In this document: positions 23,424 through 34,193 of the stretch, in pieces
Layout: every line of letters begins with the position of its first letter
How positions within the stretch are numbered: position 1 is the first letter of the stretch
NCBI GenBank assembly: GCA_037367355.1
Contig: CM074700.1
Location: 1,550,001 to 1,614,000 of the forward strand
Length of the DNA stretch: 64,000 nt
Source of the DNA: Neoscytalidium dimidiatum
Taxonomy: Eukaryota; Ascomycota; Dothideomycetes; Botryosphaeriales; Botryosphaeriaceae
Direction: 5' to 3'
The notes under the pieces: generated by a model
Databases searched by the model: none
The model's input: the letters and a program-made list of their open reading frames with translations, nothing else
What the model was told of the DNA's origin: nothing
Made by a program: the position numbers and the translations under genes

Positions 23424-24991
23424 CGGTATTATTATATGGGCTTGATGTCAACATACGTGTTCGCCGGGACAAGGGGCTGAGGCAGCTAAAAGGATCGTTA
23501 GGTCGGGAGCCCGCTCAGACAGACGAGTATTACTCCATGTGTCAAGGTTCGGTGGGTAGTATACAGCGGCTCGTGGACGGTACCAGGGTCATGTACCCTC
23601 GGTGGAACTCCCGGTTCGCAGCTAGGGCCAGGCCTGCGCAGGTCGCCCGTTCTTAGTGAAAATCCCATTTACGGGGATGGCAGCAGACGTGCTCATCGTC
23701 AAACCGACTAGTTGGGTGCAGGTAGCCGGTGTGGCACGGGCTGGAGGCTTGGACAGGGCAAGCTGATCTTTAATCATGATCGTGGATGCAGCCGACAAAA
23801 ACTAACGACAGCCGAATCAGAGGGCCAGATGGGGAACAGTGCCTAAGCGGGCAACGCGACGGACGCGGCTTGATTGCGCGGGTATGTATCATGGCGCAAC
23901 GGAGCTCCTTGCCGCAGGCGCTGGTTGGAACCTGGACGCTAAGCAGGAGGCGCGAAAACACCAGCAGCGCTGCCGGTAGGGATGTGCGACGGAACAGGGT
24001 AGGGTGACGAGAGGACCGACACCTGCAGAGCGCGCAGCGAGCTACCGACCTACCGCATTTGACGCATGACGATGGGGGCCCGGCGGCAGGGAGCACTCGT
24101 GGCTGGAGGAAGCGGTCAATCGCCGCGCGGTGGCACTAGCATTGGGCGATGTTCGAGTAAGGAAGATCACGCATGAGGCTCGGCAGGCCGACGGGCGGAC
24201 GAGGGCGTGCCCATGCTTTAGCCGCGCTGGTGCTGCGAAAGCGAGCGAGGTGGTGTGGGTGTTGCTCAAGGGCCGGGGCCGGGGCGGCAGCCAATCGTAC
24301 GACGCAGTGGCCCTGGCGATGTGCCCTAAAGATCTGTCCGGCGGCCGGCAGCGCCAAGGGGTCTCTGGATGCTGGGTCTCGGGGCGCGCGGTGCTGGCGG
24401 CGGTGGTGGAGGTTGGCTGGGCCGCCAACGCTGCCGGCCAGCGATCCGGGGCCACCGCGCTGGCAGGAAGGGCCGTCATTCGCCGAGGGTTAATTCTGGA
24501 AGCCTGGTGCGCCGGCAGCATCCATGCTGCAGGCCGCGAGCCTTAAACCAAGCGCGGCCCCTCGTCGGGCTGGTGATGCAGGATCGCATCCTTGGCTTGG
24601 GGTTGCAACGGCCGTGCCACACGCTCAGCGGAGATTGCAAGCAATCAGGACGGCCCTTACCGTGCAGGCGTCGCCTGGCACTCAGCCGCGCTGCTGGGCT
24701 ACTGGGCTGCGGGCTCCTGGCTACTGCTCGTCACGGCCACGGCTACTCGGCTGTGCGGCGGCGCATTCGTCGGCGGCTGGAAGCACGAAGGGGCGTCCGG
24801 CTCTGGAGTGGAGTCTGAAACGGCGAAAATGCTGGAAATCCGCACGTCAGACGGATCAGCCGCCGTCATGTCACGCTCGCAGAGCAGAGCGGTGAAAAGT
24901 GTGACGCTGCGGAGCGCGTTCACGCCCACGAGCCTCTTGCCTGGCGCCGGCAGCAAGTCCGCACTGGCAGGGCCAAATCAGGCGGCGTGCG

Positions 24992-25025
24992 TCAGCAGCA
25001 GAAACAGCAGCAGCAGCAGCAGCAA
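24992..25025. repeat. CAG trinucleotide repeat
   Basis: About ten CAG units, interrupted once by AAA, in the gene desert. Confidence 0.85.
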
Positions 25026-25155
25026 CGCACCGTAGCGCAGCGCAGTGTGTGTCCAGGTACGAGGTTTCACTGGCGGGCGCTTGAGCGGCTTGATTCGTCG
25101 GGCGCTTCGAAATTGCTGGAGGCGGCCGATGCCGGTGGAGGGAGGAGGCCAGCCG

Positions 25156-25182
25156 CCTGCCAGGTGCCAGGTGCCAGGTGCC
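25156..25182. repeat. GCCAGGT heptamer repeat
   Basis: Three and a half tandem copies of GCCAGGT in the gene desert. Confidence 0.75.
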
Positions 25183-27856
25183 GTCTCACGGGCAGCGCGC
25201 CAGAGTGTGGCTTGCTGACTCTCGTATGTACTCCTGTTGGAGGGCAGGTTGCGTCCCGTCGAAGCGCCGAAAGCCCATCCTCCCCTGGCACGCACCCGGC
25301 GCCGATCTGATTGCAGAAGCCCACGCCCGCATGGATGCGATCTGTCCCCGCAACGGTCCCTCTGTCTGGGCCACCCATGTCGATAAAAAAGTTGCTCGCT
25401 TGGCTTGCCTCCTGGGTGTGCGCTGGCCGCGCTGCTGACAGGCTGACGCAAGGCGCTCGACCCGCTGCGCCGCCGCCTGCGGCCAGCGCATTCCATAGAA
25501 ACGTCCTGACTCTCCAGTTCTGGGGGCCGCCCTACCGCACCGCGCTCGCGCGACCTGTGTGCGCCGCGCACCGACACTGGCGAGGTTTCTTCTTCTGTTG
25601 CGCGCTGGCGAGCCCATTGAGATCTGCAGGGTCGGCGCGGCCACAACTCGAACCCAAAAGCTGCAACGCGATCACAGCGGGCGACTGACTCTGCTGATGT
25701 GCTATCTCCGTCGGCGGCGACGATCCAGCGTGATGACATGCCCGGAGTGGGACAGTGGGCGGCGGTTTCAGTGAAACGCTGCTGCGCTCCACCTCAGGAG
25801 GCGTGCGGCCGGGCGCCAGCGGCCGGCGCGGCGCAGCGCAGCGCAGGCAGAGCGCGCACTCGGAGGCGTGTGGACGGCGGGCCTGGGGCGAGGGCTGCAG
25901 CAGGCGGCGTGAGGCATGGAGACGAGATTGGAGGCGGCACCCAGCAGTAGCAGCGACAGGCGTGGCCTCAGCAGTCGCACAGCAGCTGAGCAAGGAAGAT
26001 GACGTACCGGCGGAGTGGTGTATGGCGGGCGGCGACGGCGGCATATGACCGGACGACGGCAAGCAACGTGGCTGAGCGAGGACGATGATGCGGGCGTGGG
26101 CAAGCTCGCCGCGATGGCCAAAAGCGGCAAACCGGCCGAAGTCTCCGCGAGCTTCCGTCGTAAGGACGAGCTCCCACAGCTGCAGGAGATGGATCGTTTC
26201 GCAGCGGCCATGGGTCGTGCGTGCATTGCCTGCTGCGGGACATCCCGGTGGCCGCGGGCCTGTGCCTTCGACCCCCCGTATTGGGCATGGCAAGCCTTCA
26301 GCCTCCATCCAGCGCCGCCGTGCAGAGGTCTAGGCCCACACCAGGCCGCACGAGTCAGTCCTCACCGACCACCAGAGAGTCGTCGGATGGCTCCTCTTCT
26401 ACGCCGCGCCGCCCGCGCTGCTGCCACGCTTTCCGCGTGCCCTGCTGCCCACGCGCGGCCGTTGATGATCCCAATTACGCCCTCGAACCTTCGACCTGCG
26501 CTGGCTCACAGCAGGCTGCATCCTCCGCGCTCCGCGCACCGCGCACCACGCGGAGTGACGGCCGTCCCAGTCCTGCCACTGGCCCCCGCCCGTGGCCCCA
26601 GCAGCCATTGCGCGCGTCGATCCCGACCCATATTTGCTCGTTCCATGCGGCACCTGAAGCGCGTCGCAAGGCCGGAGCCATGGCTGCCAGCTGCTCCAGC
26701 CCGGCGAGCCGGCCGCCAATAAGTCACCCTCGCCCGCCGTCGCGGCGGAAGCTCGATGACTGCTGAGCGCTACCCGAGCCAGGGCAGCTGCCAGAGCGAG
26801 CAGCGCCGGCGACGCGTACGCCTCCGTGGGGGGGAGGGGAGGGGAGATGAGAGACTCGCCCGGACGCGGCGTGCGAGTGCCACAGCCGAGCACACCGGCA
26901 CACCAGGACCCAGCAGCGCGCAGATCCCACCGACACGAATCCTTAGCCGTCCGGCTGCAGAAGTGCTGTATCGTCCTATCCTCTTCGAACCGATGGCGTC
27001 GTGGACCGGCAGGAGCATCGCGATGGAAGGACGCGCCTAGCTTGCGCCGTACCCACTGGAGGCGTTGCATGACGGCCAGACACGGCTCGCATAAGAAAAG
27101 CAACAGCGCTGATCTCGCTGCAAAAAATTCTCCGCCGCCCAAGGCGCCTGGCGCTGCATCCAGTCGCAGGCAGGCGGAGTTTGGAGTGGTGGCACGCAGA
27201 CCACCACTCTTAGAGTGCTCACTTGCGTCACGCACGCCTGACACACTGCTCTGGAGGCCGGCCGTACGCCGTCCCTAGGACTCCCTTTCTCGTATGGGCT
27301 CGCATTGGGCGCAGCGCACTGCCGGGAACGGCAGCGAGCCGTCTCTTCACCTTTTCTGCTCCCTACGTATTAATGTGGCCGGCAATGCCGGGGACTTGCA
27401 GCCAACTCACTCCTTGACCGGGCTTATTTCGTTATGCTATATGCCTGCCGGTCGACGGGCGCTCTTGCGGCCTCTCCGATCAATGACACGCCCAACAAAT
27501 ACAGTGTCAGGGGGTTAAATCTCGGCTTGCTCCTGCAGCAGCTGGATCGCCAGCCCCGAGCCCGTTTGGGTGGTCGACCGGGGGGGCAGCATCTGGGAGT
27601 ACAATACATCAGGAGAGGCGGCCGGCGCGAGTGAACCAGACACAGACACGGTCTCGGCAGCAGACGGGCTTCCTGCACGTAAAAGGTGTGGCAATAAATC
27701 GAGAATCGAATCGGTCACGCTGCACGACGCCGATTAACGCCTTGTTTGCTGTTTGACTTGGGACGCCCGCCGTTCCGACTTCGCAGGAGCGAAGTCTAAA
27801 GCAATGCATCCCGGGCGAGTACGTGTACTTACATGGTACAGTGTGGGAGCAGACGA

Positions 27857-27857
27857 G

Positions 27858-27889
<32 letters not shown>

Positions 27890-27890
27890 C
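27857..27890. repeat. GCAG tetramer microsatellite
   Basis: Eight perfect GCAG units, immediately followed by a CCGGCCGG palindrome. Confidence 0.9.
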
Positions 27891-28240
27891 CGGCCGGCAG
27901 GAGGCCTAGCACCGGCCAGCAGCGCTGGGCTCAGCATCAGGGCAGAGGGCAGAGCAGCTCGCTCGCTAGCGCGGACAAGCTGACAGCCGTGGCTGCCCTC
28001 CGTACCGTCTGCAGCATTTTGAGACGGGCCACCGCCAATCACGCGCCCCTGCTGCCTCGTTTGGCCCTGACTCATCACTCGCGTTGCAGTCCGTACGGCA
28101 CTTTACATCGAGCCGGCCAAGCTTCACCGCCACCGACTAGCTACATGCTAGCGGCGCCGGCGCGCGCGCTCGCTCTGGCTCTGGCTGCCCGCGGGGCGGT
28201 GGTCCCGTGTGGCAGCCTCCTGCCTGCCTGCCCACCCGTC

Positions 28241-28277
28241 CACCCCCATCCACCCATCCACCCATCCACCCATCCAT
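28241..28277. repeat. CATCCACC octamer repeat
   Basis: About four tandem CATCCACC units in the gene desert. Confidence 0.85.
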
Positions 28278-28500
28278 GGGCCGAAAACGCTCGACATGCA
28301 GCCGCGGGCGCGGGTGCAGCAGCGTGAAGATAGCCGTCCACTCACCCAATTCCATTTCTCACCCCCTCGTAGATTCGCCCTCGCCCGCCCGTCACGAGGC
28401 CCCGCAATGCCATCCCGGTCCAGATAAACGCACCCATTCTTGTACGACGCGCCCACCACAACCGATCACCGCGCTGCCGTCCTCTTGAGCACCAGCCTAC

Positions 28501-30846
28501 CCCGCTCACTTCAGCTTGAGCGCTGACGATTGCTTGTCAGCGGCTCCCGCGCGCACCACGCTTTCCCGGCTATTTGCTGCTGATGTCGTCTATGCTCTCC
28601 GGTTCATCTTCGTCACCATGTTCTCAGCACCACGACTCGCGACTGGGGCCCACGCAGCTCGCGAATGTGATGCGTTTGCCCTAAATATGCTCAGGCTGCC
28701 CTCGCCGCCTGGCTCGACGGCCCGCGCTTACGCCCGCCCCCATTCGTCCGGATTTGGATGCCAGATATCGCTTGATAGTCTGCGCCTCAGCCGCACATGC
28801 AACCGTCTTGGCCTGTGTGCACACAGCTTACTTGCAGTTCACGTCATTGGGGTTGTCGCTGCACAATTAGCTGTGAGTGCCTGCACTTGCTTGCAGCTAG
28901 CTCCTCTGAACATCCGACTGGTAGCCCTGACTTGGTGCCCACAGCAATTGTTCAATCAGATTGGCGTGCGACGACAATTAAAATGGATCTTCCCTGATCG
29001 AGCATTCCATTTCACAACCGACGTACATTGGCGCTCTAGTTCGAGCTCTGTACACGACAGCGATTGGTTGAACTACCGCTCTCAGACATTGTATGAACTA
29101 ACGTGTCGCTCAGCTACTGACCACCCTAAGAACACGCCTCGTCAGCCTTGCCTCCCTTTTGCCACACTGTCTACATACCTCCCGACGATCCGCATTGCCT
29201 GGAATCAGGCTCCTTGCAAACCCGGGTATCTGTGACACGGTCGTGCGGTGTTGCTCGAAAAAGACGGTGACGCAGATGATCGTTGCTCCGGCCGCCCAAA
29301 AGAAAAAAGTCTCGAGTGATGGACCACGGGACCAATAAATCGACCAGGCGGAGGAAAATGTGCCCACCATTTTAATACAACGGCCACGTAGCGTCCATTC
29401 CATCTGTACCTCATGATTTACGTTGAACTCCGTGTGCATCAATTTCACACCGGAGGTTTAACCCTTACCTGCGAGACTTTGTTTTGATCGGTCCTTCCGT
29501 CGCGGATAGATGGTGCCTTCGGAGCGTCAATCTAATTCACCGTCCTCTCAGCATTTAGTTCCGTGGGGGTTTCCCCTCATGGGTCTTATCGCGCCATCCT
29601 ATATTTTCCACCCCTGGTCAGCAGGAATGATTTGAGACTAACGCTGCCTATGGATGCCTGAATTGAACCCACATTCTAGTTCATGCTGGTGCATGTCTTA
29701 GCTTGGAGTTGATGCCTGGAGACACACCCATGCAGACGACCTTCCTCGGAATGCATAGTGCGGCTCGGATCTACACACCCCTGTCCGATGCCTGCGTTAC
29801 TACTCTTTTGGCTGTGCTTTCTCCCTGTACACAGAGCGTTCCGTCACTCCCTATGCCCAAATATCAATATTAGTCCACGCGATCGTGCATGGCCGTATTT
29901 TGCTGTCTATACGTGAGCTTGAAGCGTGTCGTCACATGTGAGCTTTCTTCGGATCTAATGGTCTAGAGCCATTCAGACAAGAATGACCACATCCCATGGA
30001 ATCACTTTGCTCTTGGAGGTTGTCCACATTCATCCTGGACTACATTGCCCATTCACTGTGGTCCCCATGAGATGTTATAAGAGCCTTGGATATTACTATT
30101 GAAGGAAGAGCTATAGACTTACATTGCTACCTCACCGCTGATAGAGTCCGTTGAAAAGAGAGGGGGGGGGGGTTTAAAAAACTCAGATGTTGCAGGACCA
30201 CGATAATTTATTCAGAGGTAGAAATTAGCCATTTCCAACATTGTATAACAAATTCGATGATCCCTTTCCCAGTAGCTTCATTCTTCGTTCTTCGAGGATC
30301 TCTGGTTTGTCTCCCAAGCCTGTTCTCTGTTAATGGCTCCAGTCATGTAGTACCTCTGGCTGTAATGTTAGCCGGATCAGTACATTTTGCATTTACCTAT
30401 ATAGCTAATTTCCTCAACACCTTCACGTCTCTAGCTGGACTCGAGAACTAGCGTCACTAAATGAGTATTCGGGTAATTGCAATCTATGTTCTGTCTCAGC
30501 CGAATGGTTATAACCCTATCTTCTTTCACCCGATTCCTGTCTTCCTCCCGCTCTTGTCCATCACGTCATCAGACCAGTGGTCCTATCAATCGACCGTCTT
30601 GATGCTAAGTGAGGGAAGATCCTCCAGTCTCTATCGGCTCGCACAAAATAACTTATAGCCTCACATAGTGAGAAGGAAGAGAGAGGGGGGAGGAACGTCA
30701 AAGACAGATATCATTGTCAACGATGTATAGGAGAGAAGAAGACATCTTGAGGACGGCTAAGCAGCTCAATCACCTTTGAACGTACAGTCCAGTCCTTAGT
30801 ATTCCTTACTGAAAATTTCGGACCCGGTACGTCCAGGAGACTCAAC
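28501..30846. other. Gene desert, less GC-rich half
   Basis: Composition drops in GC across this stretch. The longest frame (28,516-29,235, +, 239 codons) starts soon after C/T-rich DNA but has no domain, and it is not called. A run of 11 G lies at 30,162-30,172. No transposon protein or RNA gene was recognised. Confidence 0.45.
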
Positions 30847-31143
30847 ATGCAGTCCATCATCGCCATCTCCGCTCTCGCCGTAACGGTAATGCCTCCAGCC
30901 GCCGCGGCTCCACAGCCAAAGGCTCGCGTCCACGTCGAACTCCGGCGCCAGACCGGCATCCATCCGGAGATCGACTCGCCGCAGCGCCGCCGGCTGAATT
31001 CCGTTGGTGTGGCCAAACTCAACTTGCCCATTCCGCAAGCCTCGTGTGCCGCTCCATCCGTTCAACCCGAATCGCGTTGTTTCCCCACCCTCTTCCCATT
31101 CCACCGGCCTGGCCCTCTTCAGGCCATCGGAGCTGACTCTTGA
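30847..31143 (+). CDS. Candidate small secreted protein (weak)
   Basis: A 98-codon frame opens with a plausible signal peptide: MQSIIAISALAVTVMPPAAAA, with likely cleavage after the Ala run. It continues PQPKARVHVELRRQTG and then a basic, Pro-containing stretch with two Cys. The N-terminal part looks like the start of a secreted fungal enzyme, and codons up to about position 60 look protein-like, whereas the rest does not. It may be a small secreted protein, the first exon of something longer, or a leftover of a degraded gene. It is isolated in the gene desert, with no supporting neighbour. Confidence 0.25.
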   Translation: MQSIIAISALAVTVMPPAAAAPQPKARVHVELRRQTGIHPEIDSPQRRRLNSVGVAKLNLPIPQASCAAPSVQPESRCFPTLFPFHRPGPLQAIGADS

Positions 31144-32709
31144 CTTTCTCCCCCCCCCGGGGGGAGCCGGCGACGTCGCCGCCATCACCGGGCTCCAAGC
31201 CGCATGCGCCGAGCTGCACGCTTGTCACGGAAAGCCCTCTCTCACTCTTTCTTCATTTTCCTCTTTCCTTCCTTCTAGCCGTTACCCGTCTTATAGACGA
31301 GGGTGGGCAATAGCAGATAACGTTTCGGTGGGCCGCGTAAGGGTGTCTACCCGGGCTGATCGGTCCTTCGTCTCGTTTTTCTTTTTTTTTTTTTCTTGTC
31401 ATGTAGGGCAGGGGGACGCGCTTCTCGGCAACGACGTCGAAAGGCGCAAGCAAAAAACCGCGGATGATCGACACGGCAGAATGGCCCCTTGATCCCGGGT
31501 GCGCAAATCGAGGATCGGAAGTACTGTTGCGAAAGAGTGGGATGACGATCCGCGTGCCGGCCGGGTTGGAAGGCAAAATGTTCGAATATACATAAGGTGT
31601 GTAGGCGACGTAGCTACATGCGCGGAGGAACGGTTTACGGTTTGATGAGAGGGTAACTTTGTGGGGTTGCCACGGGGGACTGTTGATGTGGTGGTGTGAG
31701 CGGGATACGCTCATTTTTTGACTAGGTTTTAATGCAAGGTTGTTTTCGATACCTCGTGGTTGAGCGACTTACTCATTGTTGATGCTGGATCCTTGAGGGA
31801 AAGGGATCTTGCGCGCTCGAGGAGCTGATTGGTGTTGGCTGTGGATGATTTTCGTTCGCCAAATCTTATTCTTCTTTTCTCCCTTGGTGGCTTGCCGTTG
31901 AGGATAACTTTACCAGTGGAAGTCAACGCTCGGGTAGTGGTAGTCCGCGTGGCATATGCGCCAAGCATGAAGTATCTGTCGATTCGATACCGACCGACAG
32001 AGCTTGATTCCTGGGTTTGATTTCGGCCAGACTAACATCAGATCAGGGGCCGTGCATGTGCATGTAAGGGTGCAGATGGAGAGTCTAAAGGAAAATCGAG
32101 CCCGGACGGCGGATGCAGTGTGACGCAAGTCGGACAACCATAGTATGTATGTGATGAGCTCGCAGATTTCCAGGTATTCAATCCCCCACGGAGTTTATGC
32201 CGAGGTCGATATCCGTTGCCCGCATGAAGACCTACTCGATCGTGAGAGACCAATGTCTTGAACTCAGTTCTGGACAACGTGACTTGCGGAGACTCGTCAG
32301 CGAGCAACGGAAAATAGACTTTACAAGGAAACCACAGTGAATGGGTTCCAGTGTTTCCTTCTCTTTAGGGTATCAGGATGGTATCTTGAAGCCCAACCGG
32401 AGTCGGGTGCTTTGATGCATGAGATGGGTACCGGGACTTCCCTTTACCTTTGCTAGAATACATATGAGAGAATGACCTATCCGTCGAAAATTGTTTCAAT
32501 CGTACACGGCCCCGCGGCATCGATCCGCTGTACGGCAGTTATCCCATCTTGGGATGCCAATAAACCAGCCGGTTCCCTTCCAAGTGATCCACGCCTAGGA
32601 GCAAGCACCGGGTCTAGGCTTCTAGACCTTACCCAGACCGATCCCCCACGGCCAGAGCATTTAAGCTCTGTCCGTGTTCCTTCCCACCTCGGAGGATCTG
32701 ACTCCGAGG
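31144..32709. other. Gene desert, last part
   Basis: This starts with a C-run/G-run palindrome at 31,148-31,166 and ends at the stop of the NDUFAF6-like gene. A minus-strand frame at 31,729-31,968 (79 codons, basic, with GTAAGT near its end) reads more like protein than its surroundings, but I could not join it to any second exon in phase. Confidence 0.4.
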
Positions 32710-33935
32710 TCAGATCTTCTTTTGAGTAAAAGCCCAGTAGGCCTTCCATGGTAACTTCCAGTCAGTCGTCCTCAATTTTGGGTTGAAGACGTCGAAGTCC
32801 ATTTTCTGCAGCTTTTCCAGCCACAGTCCGGTCGCCACCGCGGGCATCAAAGCACCGAACCCCCTCTCCACGTCTTGCAGCTGCGCTTGAGTGCCTGCAT
32901 TGAGCTGCTGTGGGCTATACCTATGCTCTTCCTCGTGAGCATGCTCGAAGTCATGGTCCACTTCGCCACCCGCACGGAGACTTGCCAGCATCGATCGGGC
33001 GGTGATCAGATGGTCGTTCGCCCTTGTTGCCACAGTGAAGACAGCGTCGCGGAGGCCGGCAGCATCCGCCCCATAACGCAGAACCTCTTCTTCCTTTACA
33101 CCTGCATCAGCCATTACGTCCAATGGGAGCAGTACCGCACCTTGGCGACTGCCGGGTAATGAGCCCCCGAAAGCCGCCTCGTTAGAATGATGATTCGGCG
33201 GTGGGGGAAAGGCGATCAATGGGATGCCTCGCAGAACAGCCGCAATTCCAGTTGCCTTGCCGATATGAGAAGCAACATGATCGGCAGTGATAGACGCTAA
33301 AGGCAAAGCTTGCAGTGTTAGGTACAGTAACGTCGAATACGTATTTTCGGCATAGGACTCAAGAGCAGCCAGGCTGGCAAAAGGCGGATTTCCCAGCGCC
33401 TTCTCACGCTCGGAGACGATGCGTAGGAACCATGACTTCCCAAGCCGGGCACGGCCATCGGAACGTGTATTCAGAGCTTCGGCGGCATGGGCAAGCAGAA
33501 CGGCGACGGGCTCCTTCGGCGGCGAGCCTTGCAGAGCGCGCGTCACTGCATCGCGCCAGAACTGCATGCGCATGCGGCCTACTGTAGTGTTTGAGGTCTG
33601 GTCGGCAACACGGGCAATATCGACATTGAAGGCACGAATGGCGAGGTAGGCATCGCGGGCATGCGGCGGGATGAAGGTTTGCAAGGTGAACGACGGAGAA
33701 TCGTAGTGACTAATTGCAACGGAGAAGTGAGTATTCAATTGCTTGCGGGGATAAGGTAGGGGTGGAGATACCGCAGAAGGTTGGAGCAGTATGCGCGGGC
33801 TCTTTCCACTGCGGCGGCGGAAGCTGTTGAGGAAGTGCCAGAATCAGCAGTCGCATATGTCCTACGACAGCTTCGGCAGGTCGTTAGGCGCGCAATGCGC
33901 CATGTTGTCTGGCAGGACGAGTGAAGCGACTTCAT
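32710..33935 (-). CDS. NDUFAF6-like mitochondrial complex I assembly factor (squalene/phytoene synthase fold)
   Basis: Two exons (33772-33935 and 32710-33709, intron 62 bp) give 387 aa. Exon 1 encodes a basic, Ser/Thr/Arg-rich leader (KSLHSSCQTTWRIARLTTCR) typical of a mitochondrial presequence, then RARAYCSNLL, which continues in exon 2 as RHYDSPSFTLQTFIPP. The rest is a squalene/phytoene synthase-like fold: YLAIRAFNVDIARVAD, RMRMQFWRDAV and HIGKATGIAAVLRGIPL. The DxxxD motifs of true synthases are not seen, as expected for the NDUFAF6 branch, which acts in early complex I assembly and not in isoprenoid synthesis. It shares a short divergent promoter with RAD5. Family call is strong; the exact role is by homology. 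Confidence 0.88.
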
Positions 33936-34193
33936 AGAATGAGAGGAGAGCGGCGCGGGAGGAGAGATGCGACAGCAGCGGTCACAACGGCATAGCTGCG
34001 GCGATGGAAGAGCTGTATGTAATTCTTTTTGCGGAAAGACGATTGGGCTGCTCGGCCTTGAGAATGACGTGTGGGTCGTGCAGGGGCCCGCTCTAAATTG
34101 ACCGGGACTGGCGCGTGAAAGCGCGTCGACACGCCGTCAGCCGCCTCCGATCGCCTGCACCAACATACCGCCACGACGCGCCCGCTCACGAGG
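33936..34193. promoter_or_regulatory. Short bidirectional promoter, NDUFAF6-like gene and RAD5
   Basis: Only 258 bp lie between the two start codons, so both transcripts must start within it or overlap. No TATA box is evident. Confidence 0.6.

Larger units (their letters stand above)
23424..28500. other. Gene desert, GC-rich half
   Basis: About 5 kb of GC-rich DNA in which long open frames occur on all six frames but share Arg/Ala/Pro/Cys-rich, non-domain composition, so none is called. It carries CAG, GCAG, GCCAGGT and CATCCACC simple repeats. C/T-rich DNA with CACC and CAAC motifs near 28,330-28,500 resembles a fungal leader, but no gene follows directly. Confidence 0.5.

Noticed and set aside
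25620..25720. tRNA-like T-loop (GGGTTCGAGTTG on the minus strand)
   Set aside because: The flanks do not pair into an acceptor stem, and no cloverleaf or A-box fits.
24978..25739. 253-codon minus-strand frame ending in a Leu run
   Set aside because: The Leu run is the CAG repeat read backwards, and the rest has no domain.
27857..28277. CRISPR-like array
   Set aside because: These are direct short tandem repeats without spacers, in a eukaryotic genome.
28516..29235. 239-codon plus-strand frame in the desert
   Set aside because: No family, odd composition, and no introns that would extend it; kept only as part of the desert description.
29630..29700. Another GGTTCAATTC T-loop look-alike on the minus strand
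   Set aside because: The T-stem and acceptor stem do not pair.
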